Shown here one piece after another: positions 17,832 through 26,464 of a DNA stretch of 64,000 nucleotides. Position numbers and translations under genes: made by a program. The notes beneath the pieces are model-generated. The model saw only the letters and a list, made by a program, of their open reading frames with translations. It did no database searches and was not told the origin of the DNA. Origin of the DNA: Myxococcus sp. RHSTA-1-4 (GTDB taxonomy: Bacteria > Myxococcota > Myxococcia > Myxococcales > Myxococcaceae); contig NZ_JAIQDG010000003.1 in assembly GCF_020037125.1 (NCBI RefSeq), forward strand, positions 310,001 to 374,000, in the 5' to 3' direction. The first letter of the stretch is position 1. Each line of letters begins with the position of its first letter.

Positions 17832-18389
17832 CTACTGCCGCCCGGTCTTCCCCTTCGCGGGAGCCTTCCTGTTCGGGGATTTGCGCGTCGCCGGCGCCTT
17901 CCTGGCCGCGCTCTTCCGGGCCGGAGCCTGCTTCGCCGCGCGCCGCGTGCGCGCGGAGCCCTTCACCCGCTCGTATTGCGCGATGTATTCGTCGACGTCC
18001 ACCTTGGAGACGGCCTCGCCGATGAGCTCCACGGGCAGGGTGTCCAGCGACTTGAACCGCACGCACGACTTGCCCATATCGAGCTTCTTCCCCGCCGCCG
18101 CATACGCCTTCTGGAACCAGGCGGCGAGCTTCGGGTCGCCGTAGACGGTCATCAGGTACACGCTCATGTACTGCTTCTGCGATGCGAGCGCCGCGAGCAT
18201 CAGCGGCTGGCCGTTGTACGTGTCGGGATAGCGGGACAGCGGGATGCAATAGCCAATCATCCCGAAGTGGATTCCCTCCTCGTACCCCGCGGGGAGGTTC
18301 CTCAGGATTTCGCGCCGCACCGTCTCCAGGGCCGTGCGGCGGTCGGCGGGGAGGGAGGCGAGGTACTCGGCGACGGTGTTGGCGGGCAT
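17832..18389 (-). CDS. DUF1801 protein with Lys/Ala-rich histone-like tail
   Basis: 185 aa from ATG 18389 (an in-frame ATG at 18404 with GGAGA 12 nt upstream is an alternative). Residues 1 to about 130 match the DUF1801/YdhG fold (TVAEYLASLPADRRTALETV, EEGIHFGMIGYCIPLSRYP, CVRFKSLDTLP), a small domain of unknown biochemical role. The last 50 residues are almost only Lys, Arg, Ala and Pro with repeated RKSA/RKAP units, resembling histone H1/AlgR3-type tails and suggesting nucleic-acid binding. The tail is an addition to the family's usual length of about 120-140 aa. Function is not known. Confidence 0.75.
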   Translation of the reverse strand: MPANTVAEYLASLPADRRTALETVRREILRNLPAGYEEGIHFGMIGYCIPLSRYPDTYNGQPLMLAALASQKQYMSVYLMTVYGDPKLAAWFQKAYAAAGKKLDMGKSCVRFKSLDTLPVELIGEAVSKVDVDEYIAQYERVKGSARTRRAAKQAPARKSAARKAPATRKSPNRKAPAKGKTGRQ

Positions 18390-18619
18390 GGCGCCGCACA
18401 GCATGCCATGTGAGTCTCCGTGAGCAGGCCGCGCCGCCGATGGGCTTTTCGGGAGACCCAGGAAGGGAATTACAGCCAGAACCGATGATGCAGTGCATCC
18501 ACGGCCGAGGACTTCGAGGCGTATGCGAGCTTCCCGGCGGGAGGGTGGACGAACGCCAGCGGAAACGGGAACTGGGCCGTCGTCACGGACGGACGCGGGC
18601 GGCCCGGCAGCAGTCCTCC

Positions 18620-19150
18620 TCAGGCGCCCTTTCCAGGAGGCTTGCGCTTGCCCAGCCAGAGCGTCACGCCGATGAGGAGGATGCCCACGCTCAGGTAGAG
18701 CAGGTCCAGTGGACGGTCGACGTCCTGGAGCAGGGCGCGCTGGAAGAACTCGATGACCAGCACCAGCAGCAGCAGGTTGGCGATGCGTCCCTTGAGGTCT
18801 TCCAGGTCCGCCAGCGGCAGCCACTGCGAGGCAACGGGCGAGTCTCGCGCCACCTCCAGCCGGCCCATGACGAGCTGGTACAACCCCAGCGCGAAGATGA
18901 TGAGGACGGCGGTGATGATGTAGCCGTCCACCGCCTTGACGATGAGCGTCAGCACCCGGTTACGCAGGTCCGTCCGCGCCTCGACGGTGAGGTCCGGGTC
19001 CATGTAGCTGGCGAGGTAGCGCGGGAGCTGCAGCGCATCCAGCGTGGCCAGGAGGAAGGCCCCCAGCGCCATCAGCATGCTGGACACCACCCCCAGCACC
19101 AGCAGGAAGCGGCTGCCCCACAGGGTGTGTTCGAAGAGCCTGCGCAGCAT
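18620..19150 (-). CDS. UPF0114 (YqhA-like) integral membrane protein
   Basis: 176 aa. Four hydrophobic segments (about residues 14-37, 72-94, 120-138, 148-165) and the conserved stretches LWGSRFLLVLGVVSS and KAVDGYIITAVLIIFALGLYQL are typical of UPF0114. This inner-membrane family has no established function. The downstream neighbour on the same strand (DUF1801) is 230 nt away, so it is probably transcribed separately. Confidence 0.82.
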   Translation of the reverse strand: MLRRLFEHTLWGSRFLLVLGVVSSMLMALGAFLLATLDALQLPRYLASYMDPDLTVEARTDLRNRVLTLIVKAVDGYIITAVLIIFALGLYQLVMGRLEVARDSPVASQWLPLADLEDLKGRIANLLLLVLVIEFFQRALLQDVDRPLDLLYLSVGILLIGVTLWLGKRKPPGKGA

Positions 19151-19459
19151 CCGCCCTCCACCCGGCCGGACTCGCGCTCAATCTCCGTTCCTCCGCCCGC
19201 GCCCGCCAGGGCCCCGCGAGTGCGACACCCACCGTGGCACACCCGCCCGCCCGCTCCTCCCCTGGCCAACCTGTGCTCCCCGCGCCGGGTGTCGCTCATT
19301 CCAGGACGGAAGGAACCCCATCCTCACCCCAGAGGGCGGTGATTCTGTTTTCTCTGGGAAATGCGACGTAATTTTCGTGTTTCGGGAGTCGGTTTTCCTC
19401 CTTGAGAAGCGTGGATGCGGACGCATCCATCACCAGATTCCTCGCGGAGGAAGAGAACC
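19151..19459. other. Divergent intergenic region upstream of the cation ATPase
   Basis: About 309 nt between the UPF0114 gene and the ATPase gene. The left half is C-rich. From about 19338 it becomes AT-rich for this genome (runs such as TTCTGTTTTCTC and GTAATTTTC), as expected for a promoter of the ATPase. I find no clear inverted repeat. Confidence 0.4.
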
Positions 19460-22273
19460 ATGAGTGCCCAGCCACCCAGTGACTCCCTGGCGGCCGCGCC
19501 GCCGCCCGCCGGCACGCCCGCCAGCCCGGCGCCTGCCTGGCATGCGCTGCCGCCGGAGACGGTGCTGTCACGCATCGGAAGCCGTGAGGAGGGGCTTACC
19601 GTCGAGGAGGCGGGCGAGCGGCTGGCCCGCTACGGGCCCAACGTCATCCAGCGCGAGAAGGCCGAGGGCCCGCTGAAGCTGCTCTGGCGGCAGATCAACA
19701 ACCCCCTCATCTGGGTGCTCATCGCCTCCGCGGTGCTGGCCATCGCCATGGGCAAGGTGACGGACGGCCTGGTGGTGGCGGCGGTGGTGGTGCTCAACAC
19801 GCTCATCGGCTTCGTGCAGGAGTACCGCGCGGGCAAGGCGATTGAGGCGCTCAGCGCCATGGTGCCGGAGATCGCCACCGTGATGCGCGGAGGGCACAAG
19901 GTGTCGGTGCCGGCCGCGAGCCTGGTGCCGGGAGACGTGGTGCAGCTCGCCTCCGGGGACAGGGTGCCCGCGGACATGCGGCTGCTCGTCTCCCGCAACC
20001 TCCACGTGGAGGAGGCCGCGCTCACCGGCGAGTCCGTGCCGTCCCACAAGTACGTGGCGGCGGTGGCCGAGGACGCCGAGCTGGGAGACCGGGCGAGCCT
20101 CGTCTTCGGCGGCACGCTGGTGACGTCCGGCACGGGCTCCGCGGTGGTGGTGGCCACCGGCGGCGCCTCGGAGCTGGGCCGCATCTCCACGCTGCTCAGC
20201 GAGGCCACGGACCTGCAGACACCGCTGACGAAGGCGCTGGCCACCATTGGCAAGTACATCACCATCGCCATCCTGGTGGTGTCCGCGGTGCTGCTGGGCG
20301 TGGGGCTGTGGCGTGGCTACGAGGGGAGCGAGGCCATCCTGGTGGCGATTACGCTCGCGGTGGCCGCCATTCCCGAGGGCCTGCCCGCCATCGTCACCAT
20401 CGCCCTGGCCATTGGCGTGCAGCGCATGGCGGCCCGCCGCGCCGTCATCCGCAAGCTGCCGGCGGTGGAGACGCTGGGGAGCACCACCGTCATCTGCTCC
20501 GACAAGACGGGCACCCTCACGCGCAACGAGATGACGGTGCAGGCGCTGTGGACGCCCGCGGGCCGCTACGCCTTCAGCGGCGTGGGCTATGCGCCCCGGG
20601 GCGAGCTGCGGCGCGAGGGACAGGTGCTGGACGAGCCGCCCGAGGACGTGCGCGAGCTGCTGCTGGCCGGCGCGCTGTGCAACGACGCCGCGCTCCAGGG
20701 CCGGGACGGGAAGTGGGAGATGACCGGGGACCCCACCGAGGGCGCGCTGGTGGTGTCGGCGGAGAAGGCCGGCCTGCGCGTGGAGGAGGTGCGCCGGCGG
20801 CACGCGCGCGTGGACGCCATCCCCTTCGAGTCCGAGCACCAGTACATGGCCACCCTGCACGAGGCCGGGCCGGGCCGGCGGCGCATCGTCCTCAAGGGCG
20901 CGCCGGAGGTCGTCCTGCGGCGCTGTGCCATGGGCGGTGACCACGAGGTGGAGGCCGTGCTGGGCGAGGTGGAGCAGCTGGCGCGGCAGGGCATGCGCGT
21001 GCTGGCGGTGGCGCACCGCGAGGTGCCCGCCTCCCACGCCTGCCTGCGCGCGGAGGACGTGGAGGGCGGGCTGGAGCTGCTGGGCCTGCAAGGGATGATT
21101 GACCCGCCTCGCGAGGAGGCCATCGCCGCGGTGAAGGCGTGCCACGAGGCCGGCATCATCGTGAAGATGATTACCGGCGACCACCACGCGACGGCGGAGG
21201 CCATCGGCGCGCAGCTCGGCCTGCATCCGGAGGGCAGCCGGGGCGTGACGGGAGCGCAGCTCGCGGCCATGGACGACGCGCGGCTGACGGAGGTGGCCGG
21301 CACCACGAACGTCTTCGCGCGCGTGGCGCCCGAGCACAAGCTGCGGCTGGTGCGGGCGCTGCAGTCGCGCCAGCACGTGGTGGCCATGACGGGCGACGGG
21401 GTGAACGACGCGCCCGCGCTCAAGCAGGCCAACATCGGCGTGGCCATGGGCATTACCGGCACGGCGGTGTCCAAGGAGGCGGCGGACATCGTGCTGGCGG
21501 ACGACAACTTCGCCTCCATCGCCGCGGCGGTGGAGGAGGGGCGGCGCGTCTACGACAACCTCATCAAGTCGCTGGCCTTCGTGCTGCCCACCAACCTGGG
21601 CCTGGCGCTCATCCTCATGTTCGGCGTGGCCTTCTTCCCCATCCAGGACATCAACGGGGACCTGGTGCCGCTGATGGCCATGCTGCCCACGCAGCTGCTC
21701 TGGATAAACCTGGTGGCCACGGTGTCGCTGGCGCTGCCACTGGCCTTCGAGGCGCGCGAGGCGGACATCATGCGCAGGGCGCCCCGGGCCCCGGACGCGC
21801 CGGTGCTCAACCGCTTCGTGGTGATGCGCACCGCCCTGGTGGCGGTGCTGATGGCGGCGGGCGCCATCGGCCTGTTCCTCCACGAGTACCGGCTCGAGCT
21901 GCCGCGCGTGGGCCACGAGGTGGCGCTGGCCGAGGCCCAGACGATGGCCGTCAACACCGTCATCAGCTTCCAGATTTTCTACATGCTGATGTGCCGCACC
22001 CTCACCGGCTCGCTGTGGAAGGTGGGGCTCTTCAGCAACCGCACCGTCTTCGTGGGCGTGGGCGCGCTGGTGGCCTTGCAGGCGGCCTTCATGTACGTGC
22101 CCTTCATGCAGCGGGTGTTCGACACCGCGCCGCTGGGCGTGCGGGCCATCGGCCTGTCCGTGCTGGTGGGCGCGGTGGTGCTGCCGGTGGTGGGGGTGGA
22201 GAAGTGGCTGCTCCAGCGCAGCGGCTACTCGGTGGTGACCCAGGTGCGGCGCCAGGGGCGGCTTCCGGCGTGA
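19460..22273 (+). CDS. P2-type (PacL/SERCA-like) cation-transporting ATPase
   Basis: 937 aa from ATG 19460, with GGAGGAAG upstream. Order of elements: N-terminal cation-ATPase domain, A domain with TGES, M4 with AAIPEGLPA, phosphorylation site DKTGTLT, nucleotide domain with KGAPE, hinge GDGVNDAPA and six C-terminal helices. These make it a P2 inner-membrane pump driven by aspartyl phosphorylation. In M5 and M6, where Ca pumps carry NVGE and NLVTD, this protein has TNLGL and NLVAT. The M4 Glu and both Asn are kept, but the acidic M5 Glu and M6 Asp are missing, so Ca specificity is doubtful. Monogenic. Confidence 0.92.
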   Translation: MSAQPPSDSLAAAPPPAGTPASPAPAWHALPPETVLSRIGSREEGLTVEEAGERLARYGPNVIQREKAEGPLKLLWRQINNPLIWVLIASAVLAIAMGKVTDGLVVAAVVVLNTLIGFVQEYRAGKAIEALSAMVPEIATVMRGGHKVSVPAASLVPGDVVQLASGDRVPADMRLLVSRNLHVEEAALTGESVPSHKYVAAVAEDAELGDRASLVFGGTLVTSGTGSAVVVATGGASELGRISTLLSEATDLQTPLTKALATIGKYITIAILVVSAVLLGVGLWRGYEGSEAILVAITLAVAAIPEGLPAIVTIALAIGVQRMAARRAVIRKLPAVETLGSTTVICSDKTGTLTRNEMTVQALWTPAGRYAFSGVGYAPRGELRREGQVLDEPPEDVRELLLAGALCNDAALQGRDGKWEMTGDPTEGALVVSAEKAGLRVEEVRRRHARVDAIPFESEHQYMATLHEAGPGRRRIVLKGAPEVVLRRCAMGGDHEVEAVLGEVEQLARQGMRVLAVAHREVPASHACLRAEDVEGGLELLGLQGMIDPPREEAIAAVKACHEAGIIVKMITGDHHATAEAIGAQLGLHPEGSRGVTGAQLAAMDDARLTEVAGTTNVFARVAPEHKLRLVRALQSRQHVVAMTGDGVNDAPALKQANIGVAMGITGTAVSKEAADIVLADDNFASIAAAVEEGRRVYDNLIKSLAFVLPTNLGLALILMFGVAFFPIQDINGDLVPLMAMLPTQLLWINLVATVSLALPLAFEAREADIMRRAPRAPDAPVLNRFVVMRTALVAVLMAAGAIGLFLHEYRLELPRVGHEVALAEAQTMAVNTVISFQIFYMLMCRTLTGSLWKVGLFSNRTVFVGVGALVALQAAFMYVPFMQRVFDTAPLGVRAIGLSVLVGAVVLPVVGVEKWLLQRSGYSVVTQVRRQGRLPA

Positions 22274-22289
22274 CGGCGGGCGCGGGACT

Positions 22290-23198
22290 TCAGGGACGGG
22301 GCTCCCGGGCGGCGGCGTCCGGGAGCGTCCAGTCCTCCTCCGTGTAGACGACGCGGCAGCGGTCCAGCCTGGGGCCGCAGGCGCGGTCCAAATCACTCCG
22401 CGTGGCGCAGCCGGGCCGCTCCTCGCAGGTGTCCGGCAGGAAGGCCCAGACGAACTGGAGCACGTTGCCGCCGCGCCCCTCCGGCAGCGCCGCGAGGAAG
22501 TCGTCGCGGTAGGTGTCGAACAGGCGGGACAGGTGGACGGTGCTCCCGTCCACCTCCACGTGGCGCTGGTCCCCCACGAAGCGGCGGCCGGCCTCGTTGA
22601 GCTGGGCGTCCAGGAACTCCGGCTGGTAGTGGGCGCCGTCCAGCCGGGGCCCTCCGCGCGCGGCCTGGAAGAGGGCGAAGTGGATGCGCGGGTCCGCGAA
22701 CTCGGTGCGCAGCACGCGGTGCCGCAGCGCCCACAGCGTCAGCCGCTCGCCTCCCACCGGCCACGCGCGGCCCCAGAAGAAGCGCCCCAGCCAGGGCTGC
22801 TGGACGGACTCCAGGTAGGGATAGCCGTCCACCACCTGCTGGAGGACGAGCGCGTTGTAGGCGTTGAGCCAGTAGGCGAGCGCGTCCTCCGGGGTGGGGA
22901 AGACGTCCGGCCTGTTGTGCGGGGAGAAGGACGCCAGGGACTGCACGAAGGCATCCAGTTCCTGGCGCTCGCGGCCCACGGAGGCGAAGTCCACGTCGCC
23001 GCCGGAGCGCACGTGCCGCAGCACCTTCGCGTAGCCGTGGTAGTGGAAGGGCTCCGAGGCGGACGGCACCGTCGCGGGCAGCATCCCCCGCACGTGCAGC
23101 ACCCCGGCGGTGGCCAGCAGGGCCGTCACGGCCAGGAGCACGGCGGGCAGCCGGAAGCGGCGGAGGGGCGAAGGGGGCGCGTCCACGGAAGCGGCCAT
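22290..23198 (-). CDS. DUF547 protein, membrane-anchored
   Basis: 302 aa. One N-terminal hydrophobic helix (about residues 17-38), then the DUF547 core: a segment with AYWLNAYNALVLQQVV, LWALRHRVLRTEFADPRIHFALF and ARGGPRLDGAHY. DUF547 proteins are widespread, extracytoplasmic and uncharacterised; the conserved His and Asn pattern hints at a thiol- or zinc-enzyme fold, but no activity is established. The stop is 16 nt from that of the convergent ATPase. Confidence 0.82.
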   Translation of the reverse strand: MAASVDAPPSPLRRFRLPAVLLAVTALLATAGVLHVRGMLPATVPSASEPFHYHGYAKVLRHVRSGGDVDFASVGRERQELDAFVQSLASFSPHNRPDVFPTPEDALAYWLNAYNALVLQQVVDGYPYLESVQQPWLGRFFWGRAWPVGGERLTLWALRHRVLRTEFADPRIHFALFQAARGGPRLDGAHYQPEFLDAQLNEAGRRFVGDQRHVEVDGSTVHLSRLFDTYRDDFLAALPEGRGGNVLQFVWAFLPDTCEERPGCATRSDLDRACGPRLDRCRVVYTEEDWTLPDAAAREPRP

Positions 23199-23284
23199 CC
23201 TAGCCCAGGGCGGCGGGGTTCACCCGTCGTGACGGCGACCCCACTGGTGGGGCCCCGGTGGAGCGCCGCTATACTCGGTGTGTC

Positions 23285-24328
23285 ATGGAGCCTACGCCCG
23301 ACGTCATCCGTCACTTCCATCCGGTGCTCCCCTCCCGCTCGCTCGGCAAGCAGCCGGTGCGCGTGGAGGTGGCCGGACGCGCCTATGTCCTCTTCCGGGA
23401 TGCCGCGGACCGGCCCGCGGCGCTCCTGGACGCCTGCCCCCACCGCTTCGCGCCGCTGTCCAAGGGCCGGGTGCGCCCGGACGGGCGGCTCGAGTGCCCG
23501 TACCACGGCTGGCGCTTCGACTCGGAGGGGCGCGGCGCCAACCCCGCCCAGCCGGAGCTGCGCCACTGCGACACGCGCAGCTTCCAGGTGGTGGAGCGCT
23601 ATGGCTACCTCTGGCTGGCCGAGCGCGACACGCCGCTGTCCGCCTTCCCCGACATGGGAGGCGACGGGTATGTCTTCGGCGGGGCCTTCTCCACGCTGTT
23701 CGAGGCGCCGCTGCACGTGGCGCTCGACAACTTCAGCGAGGACGAGCACACGCCCTACGTCCACACCCGCCTGGGCTGGGACGACCCGCACGCGCACGTG
23801 GTGGAGTTCGAGGCGCGCAACCTGGAGGACCGCACGGAGGTGAGCTACCGCGCGCCCCAGCGGCCCGCGGCCCTCATGAAGGTGCTGGGCGTGCGCAATG
23901 GCGACATCTTCCACAACAACTGGGTGATGCGCTTCGACCCGGTGCGCGGCCAGTACACGGTGAGCTGGGCGGCCCCCACCGGCGAGCTGCGCCCCTTCAT
24001 CACCCAGGCCAACATCTTCTTCGTGCCGGAGACGGCGCGGACCACGCGGCTGCACTCCTTCTCGTTCCTCAAGTGCACCGTGCCGGCGATGCGTCCGCTG
24101 CTCTCCGTGGCGGCCCGGGCCGCCGCCGCGCTGACGTGGTGGGAGGTGCGTGACGACTCGCGCTTCATCCCCACCGTCGCGGACACGCCCTACAGCCACA
24201 AGGGCATGCGCCTGGACCGCTTCGACAAGCCGCTCGTCCACCAGCGCAGGCTCATGGAGCGCATCTACTACCGCATGGGCGCGGACGCGGCTCCGGTGCC
24301 GCTCGCCCGCGAGGCCGCGGGGGGCTGA
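23285..24328 (+). CDS. Rieske non-haem iron oxygenase
   Basis: 347 aa from ATG 23285. The Rieske [2Fe-2S] site is CPH (C51, H53) and CPYHGW (C71, H74). The mononuclear iron site is in DNFSEDEHTPYVH (H155, H160), with the late Asp expected in the C-terminal half. This matches the alpha subunits of ring-hydroxylating or demethylating oxygenases (vanillate O-demethylase/pheophorbide a oxygenase type). Such enzymes need a ferredoxin reductase, and none is encoded next to it, so electrons must come from elsewhere. Substrate unknown. Flanked by DUF547 (divergent) and a small Cys-rich gene (convergent). Confidence 0.88.
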   Translation: MEPTPDVIRHFHPVLPSRSLGKQPVRVEVAGRAYVLFRDAADRPAALLDACPHRFAPLSKGRVRPDGRLECPYHGWRFDSEGRGANPAQPELRHCDTRSFQVVERYGYLWLAERDTPLSAFPDMGGDGYVFGGAFSTLFEAPLHVALDNFSEDEHTPYVHTRLGWDDPHAHVVEFEARNLEDRTEVSYRAPQRPAALMKVLGVRNGDIFHNNWVMRFDPVRGQYTVSWAAPTGELRPFITQANIFFVPETARTTRLHSFSFLKCTVPAMRPLLSVAARAAAALTWWEVRDDSRFIPTVADTPYSHKGMRLDRFDKPLVHQRRLMERIYYRMGADAAPVPLAREAAGG

Positions 24329-24355
24329 AGGGCTCTTCGGTGATGGCGCCCCCGC

Positions 24356-24574
24356 TCAGTGCACGGAGGGGGCGGGCTCCTGGTAGGGGCTCACCGTGCC
24401 CGAGACGCCGGTGCGCGTCTCCCAGGCGTTACAGCCGCTGTCGCCGGAGACCTGGAGCTCGTACTTGCTCAGCTCCGGCTGCCTGCACCGGCTCTTCTCG
24501 TCGCCGCTCGGCTGGGGATTCTGGCTGCCGAAGTACTTGCAGCCCTTGCAGTTGCCCCACTTTCCGTCCGCCAT
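24356..24574 (-). CDS. Small cysteine-containing protein
   Basis: 72 aa from ATG 24574, supported by an AGAGGAGC ribosome-binding site. Four cysteines (CKGC near residues 9-12, one at about 30 and one at about 48) could form a zinc or redox site. No signal peptide, so cytosolic. No family recognised. The TolC gene lies 130 nt upstream on the same strand, separated by a strong hairpin, so it probably has its own promoter. Confidence 0.6.
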   Translation of the reverse strand: MADGKWGNCKGCKYFGSQNPQPSGDEKSRCRQPELSKYELQVSGDSGCNAWETRTGVSGTVSPYQEPAPSVH

Positions 24575-24660
24575 GACGTGCTCCTCTCTCTCTTTCGAGG
24601 GTGGGGCTGGTGGTGGGGGCTCACAAGCGCCGCTCGCCACCCGCGCTCCCGGGCGGGCGG

Positions 24661-24688
24661 CCCGGCGCCTGGGAAGACAGGCGCCGGG
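24661..24688 (-). terminator. Terminator hairpin after tolC-like gene
   Basis: CCCGGCGCCTG (24661-24671) and CAGGCGCCGGG (24678-24688) form a perfect 11-bp stem with a 6-nt loop, 16 nt after the TolC stop on the minus strand. No T-run follows. Confidence 0.65.
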
Positions 24689-24704
24689 TCCGTGAAGCCA
24701 CCGG

Positions 24705-26144
24705 CTACTGCTGGGGCGCCGGCGCCGGCTGCTCCGGAGCCGGGGACTGCTGCGCCGGGGGCGCCGGCTGGAACGGCGCTTCCTGCTGCGAGGCCGGCTG
24801 GCCCGGCAGCGGCTGGAGGTGCGGCGGCACCACGCTCTCGTCCTTCAGGTCCGAGTCCAGCGGGCGGGCCTCGAAGGAGCCCACGGCGCGCAGCAGGCGC
24901 AGCGCGGCCACGGCGGCCTGGAGGCGCTCGCTCACGAAGCCAATCTCCGCGCTGGTGAGCGCGGTGTTGGCGTCGGCGACCTCCAGGTAGGTGGCCACGC
25001 CGGCCTTGAAGGAGACGTCGGTGAGGCGCTGGGACTCGCGCGCCAGCTCCACCGTCTGCTCCGCCTTGAGGCGGTTGGCCAGGGCGCTCTGCAGGTCGAG
25101 CTGCGCGCGCTTCACTTCCTCACGCGCCACCAGCTCGGCCTTGCGGGCGCTGGCCACGCTCTCCGCGATGCGGGCGGAGGCCTCGGTCAGGTTGGCCTCG
25201 CGCAGGCCGCCGTCCCAGAGGGTCCAGCTCGCCGCGAAGGTGACGGCCCAGGTGTCGTTCTGCCCGGTGAAGCCGGCCGCGTTGGCGATGCGCCAGGCGG
25301 CGGAGACACCCAGCGTGGGCAGATAGCTGAACCACACCCCGCGCTTGTTGATGCGCGCCAGCTCCACCGTCTCACGCGCGGCGGCCACGTCCGCCCGCTG
25401 CTCGAGCGAGCGCTGCAGGAGCAGCTCCGTATCCGTCTTCGGGGAGACCTCCGGCTCGGGGGGCGGGGCCAGCTCGAAGTTCGCGTCCTCGAGCGCCAGC
25501 AGGGTGGCGAGCACCAGCTTGGCGGAGGCCGCCGCGTTCTGCGCGCGGATGAGGTCCTGCTCCGCGCGGGACAGGTCCTGCTCGGCGCGCAGCAGCGCCA
25601 CGCGCGTCACCGTGCCCGCATCGAAGCGCGCCCGGGTGTCCTTCTCGCGGGCCCGGTTCAGCTCCACCAGCCGCTCCTGGACGGTGACGGCCTGGGCCTG
25701 CGCGGCCGCGCCGTAGTACGCCTGCGCCACGCCGAAGAGGATTTCGCGCCGCGCCTGCTCCACGTTCAGCTCCGCCACGCGCTCCGAGGAGTAGGCGGCC
25801 TGGATGGCGGCCCAGAGCTGCGGGGCGATGATGGCCTGGCGCGCCTCGATTTGCGCCTGCCGCTGCACCAGCGGCTGGATGGTGATGGACACCGGGGCGA
25901 GGGTGCCGGGCGGAATGACGGCCGAGTTCGAGTTGCGGATGATGGCGCCGCTGGCGGTGATGGTGGGCAGGTACCCCGCCCACGCCTTGCGCGAGGCCGT
26001 GTCCGCCTGCCTCAGGCGGGCCTGCGCGGCCTGAAGGTCCAGGTTCTCCTTGCGGGCCCGGGAGAGCGCGTCCTCCAGGGTCAGTACGGGCGGCGGTGCC
26101 GCGGCCAGGGTGGCCGCCAGGGTCAGCGCCAGAAGTGAGCTCAT
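24705..26144 (-). CDS. TolC-family outer-membrane efflux protein
   Basis: 479 aa with a signal peptide ending AAA/PPP. Two repeats of the outer-membrane efflux family are visible as long amphipathic helices (about residues 25-215 and 235-430), including LTLEDALSRARKENLDLQAA at the start and the internal homologous start LLLQRSLEQRADVAAARETV. The C-terminal 50 residues are Pro/Gln-rich, unlike classical TolC. It forms the outer-membrane channel for a tripartite exporter, but no inner-membrane pump or adaptor gene is adjacent. Ribosome-binding site GAGGAGG. Divergent from a MarR regulator that probably controls it. Confidence 0.9.
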   Translation of the reverse strand: MSSLLALTLAATLAAAPPPVLTLEDALSRARKENLDLQAAQARLRQADTASRKAWAGYLPTITASGAIIRNSNSAVIPPGTLAPVSITIQPLVQRQAQIEARQAIIAPQLWAAIQAAYSSERVAELNVEQARREILFGVAQAYYGAAAQAQAVTVQERLVELNRAREKDTRARFDAGTVTRVALLRAEQDLSRAEQDLIRAQNAAASAKLVLATLLALEDANFELAPPPEPEVSPKTDTELLLQRSLEQRADVAAARETVELARINKRGVWFSYLPTLGVSAAWRIANAAGFTGQNDTWAVTFAASWTLWDGGLREANLTEASARIAESVASARKAELVAREEVKRAQLDLQSALANRLKAEQTVELARESQRLTDVSFKAGVATYLEVADANTALTSAEIGFVSERLQAAVAALRLLRAVGSFEARPLDSDLKDESVVPPHLQPLPGQPASQQEAPFQPAPPAQQSPAPEQPAPAPQQ

Positions 26145-26464
26145 ACCGCCTCTACCTCCTCAAGGGCCCGCGCCGGCGCGGGCCCACGACGTCCAAGATG
26201 GACTTGCTACGGGTTGTCTCTGCACTCCGAGGGCCCGGGCTACTCACCCCGAGGCTCGGGAAACGACACGAAAAAGGCGCCGCGCGTCATGCCGGGGCTA
26301 ATAGGACTCATCCACCACACGTTGCTCATCCACCCGCCGCCGTCCTCCCGGCCCCGGAGGCACATAGGCCATGTCGTGCGAAATTGGAAGCTCCGGAATG
26401 TATTAGTCATCAAAGGTTGATGAAGTCAATTGTTTAGGTCCTCCGGAGGAATTACAGTAGGGGT
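26145..26464. other. TolC-MarR divergent intergenic region
   Basis: 320 nt with no gene. It becomes AT-rich near the MarR side (26380-26460) and contains the palindrome listed at 26407-26423. Confidence 0.5.
26407..26423. promoter_or_regulatory. Probable MarR operator
   Basis: TCATCAA-AGG-TTGATGA is a perfect 7+3+7 inverted repeat in an AT-rich island, 42 nt before the MarR start. Size, symmetry and AT content match MarR-family operators, and the position lets a MarR dimer repress itself and the divergent tolC-like gene. Confidence 0.65.
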
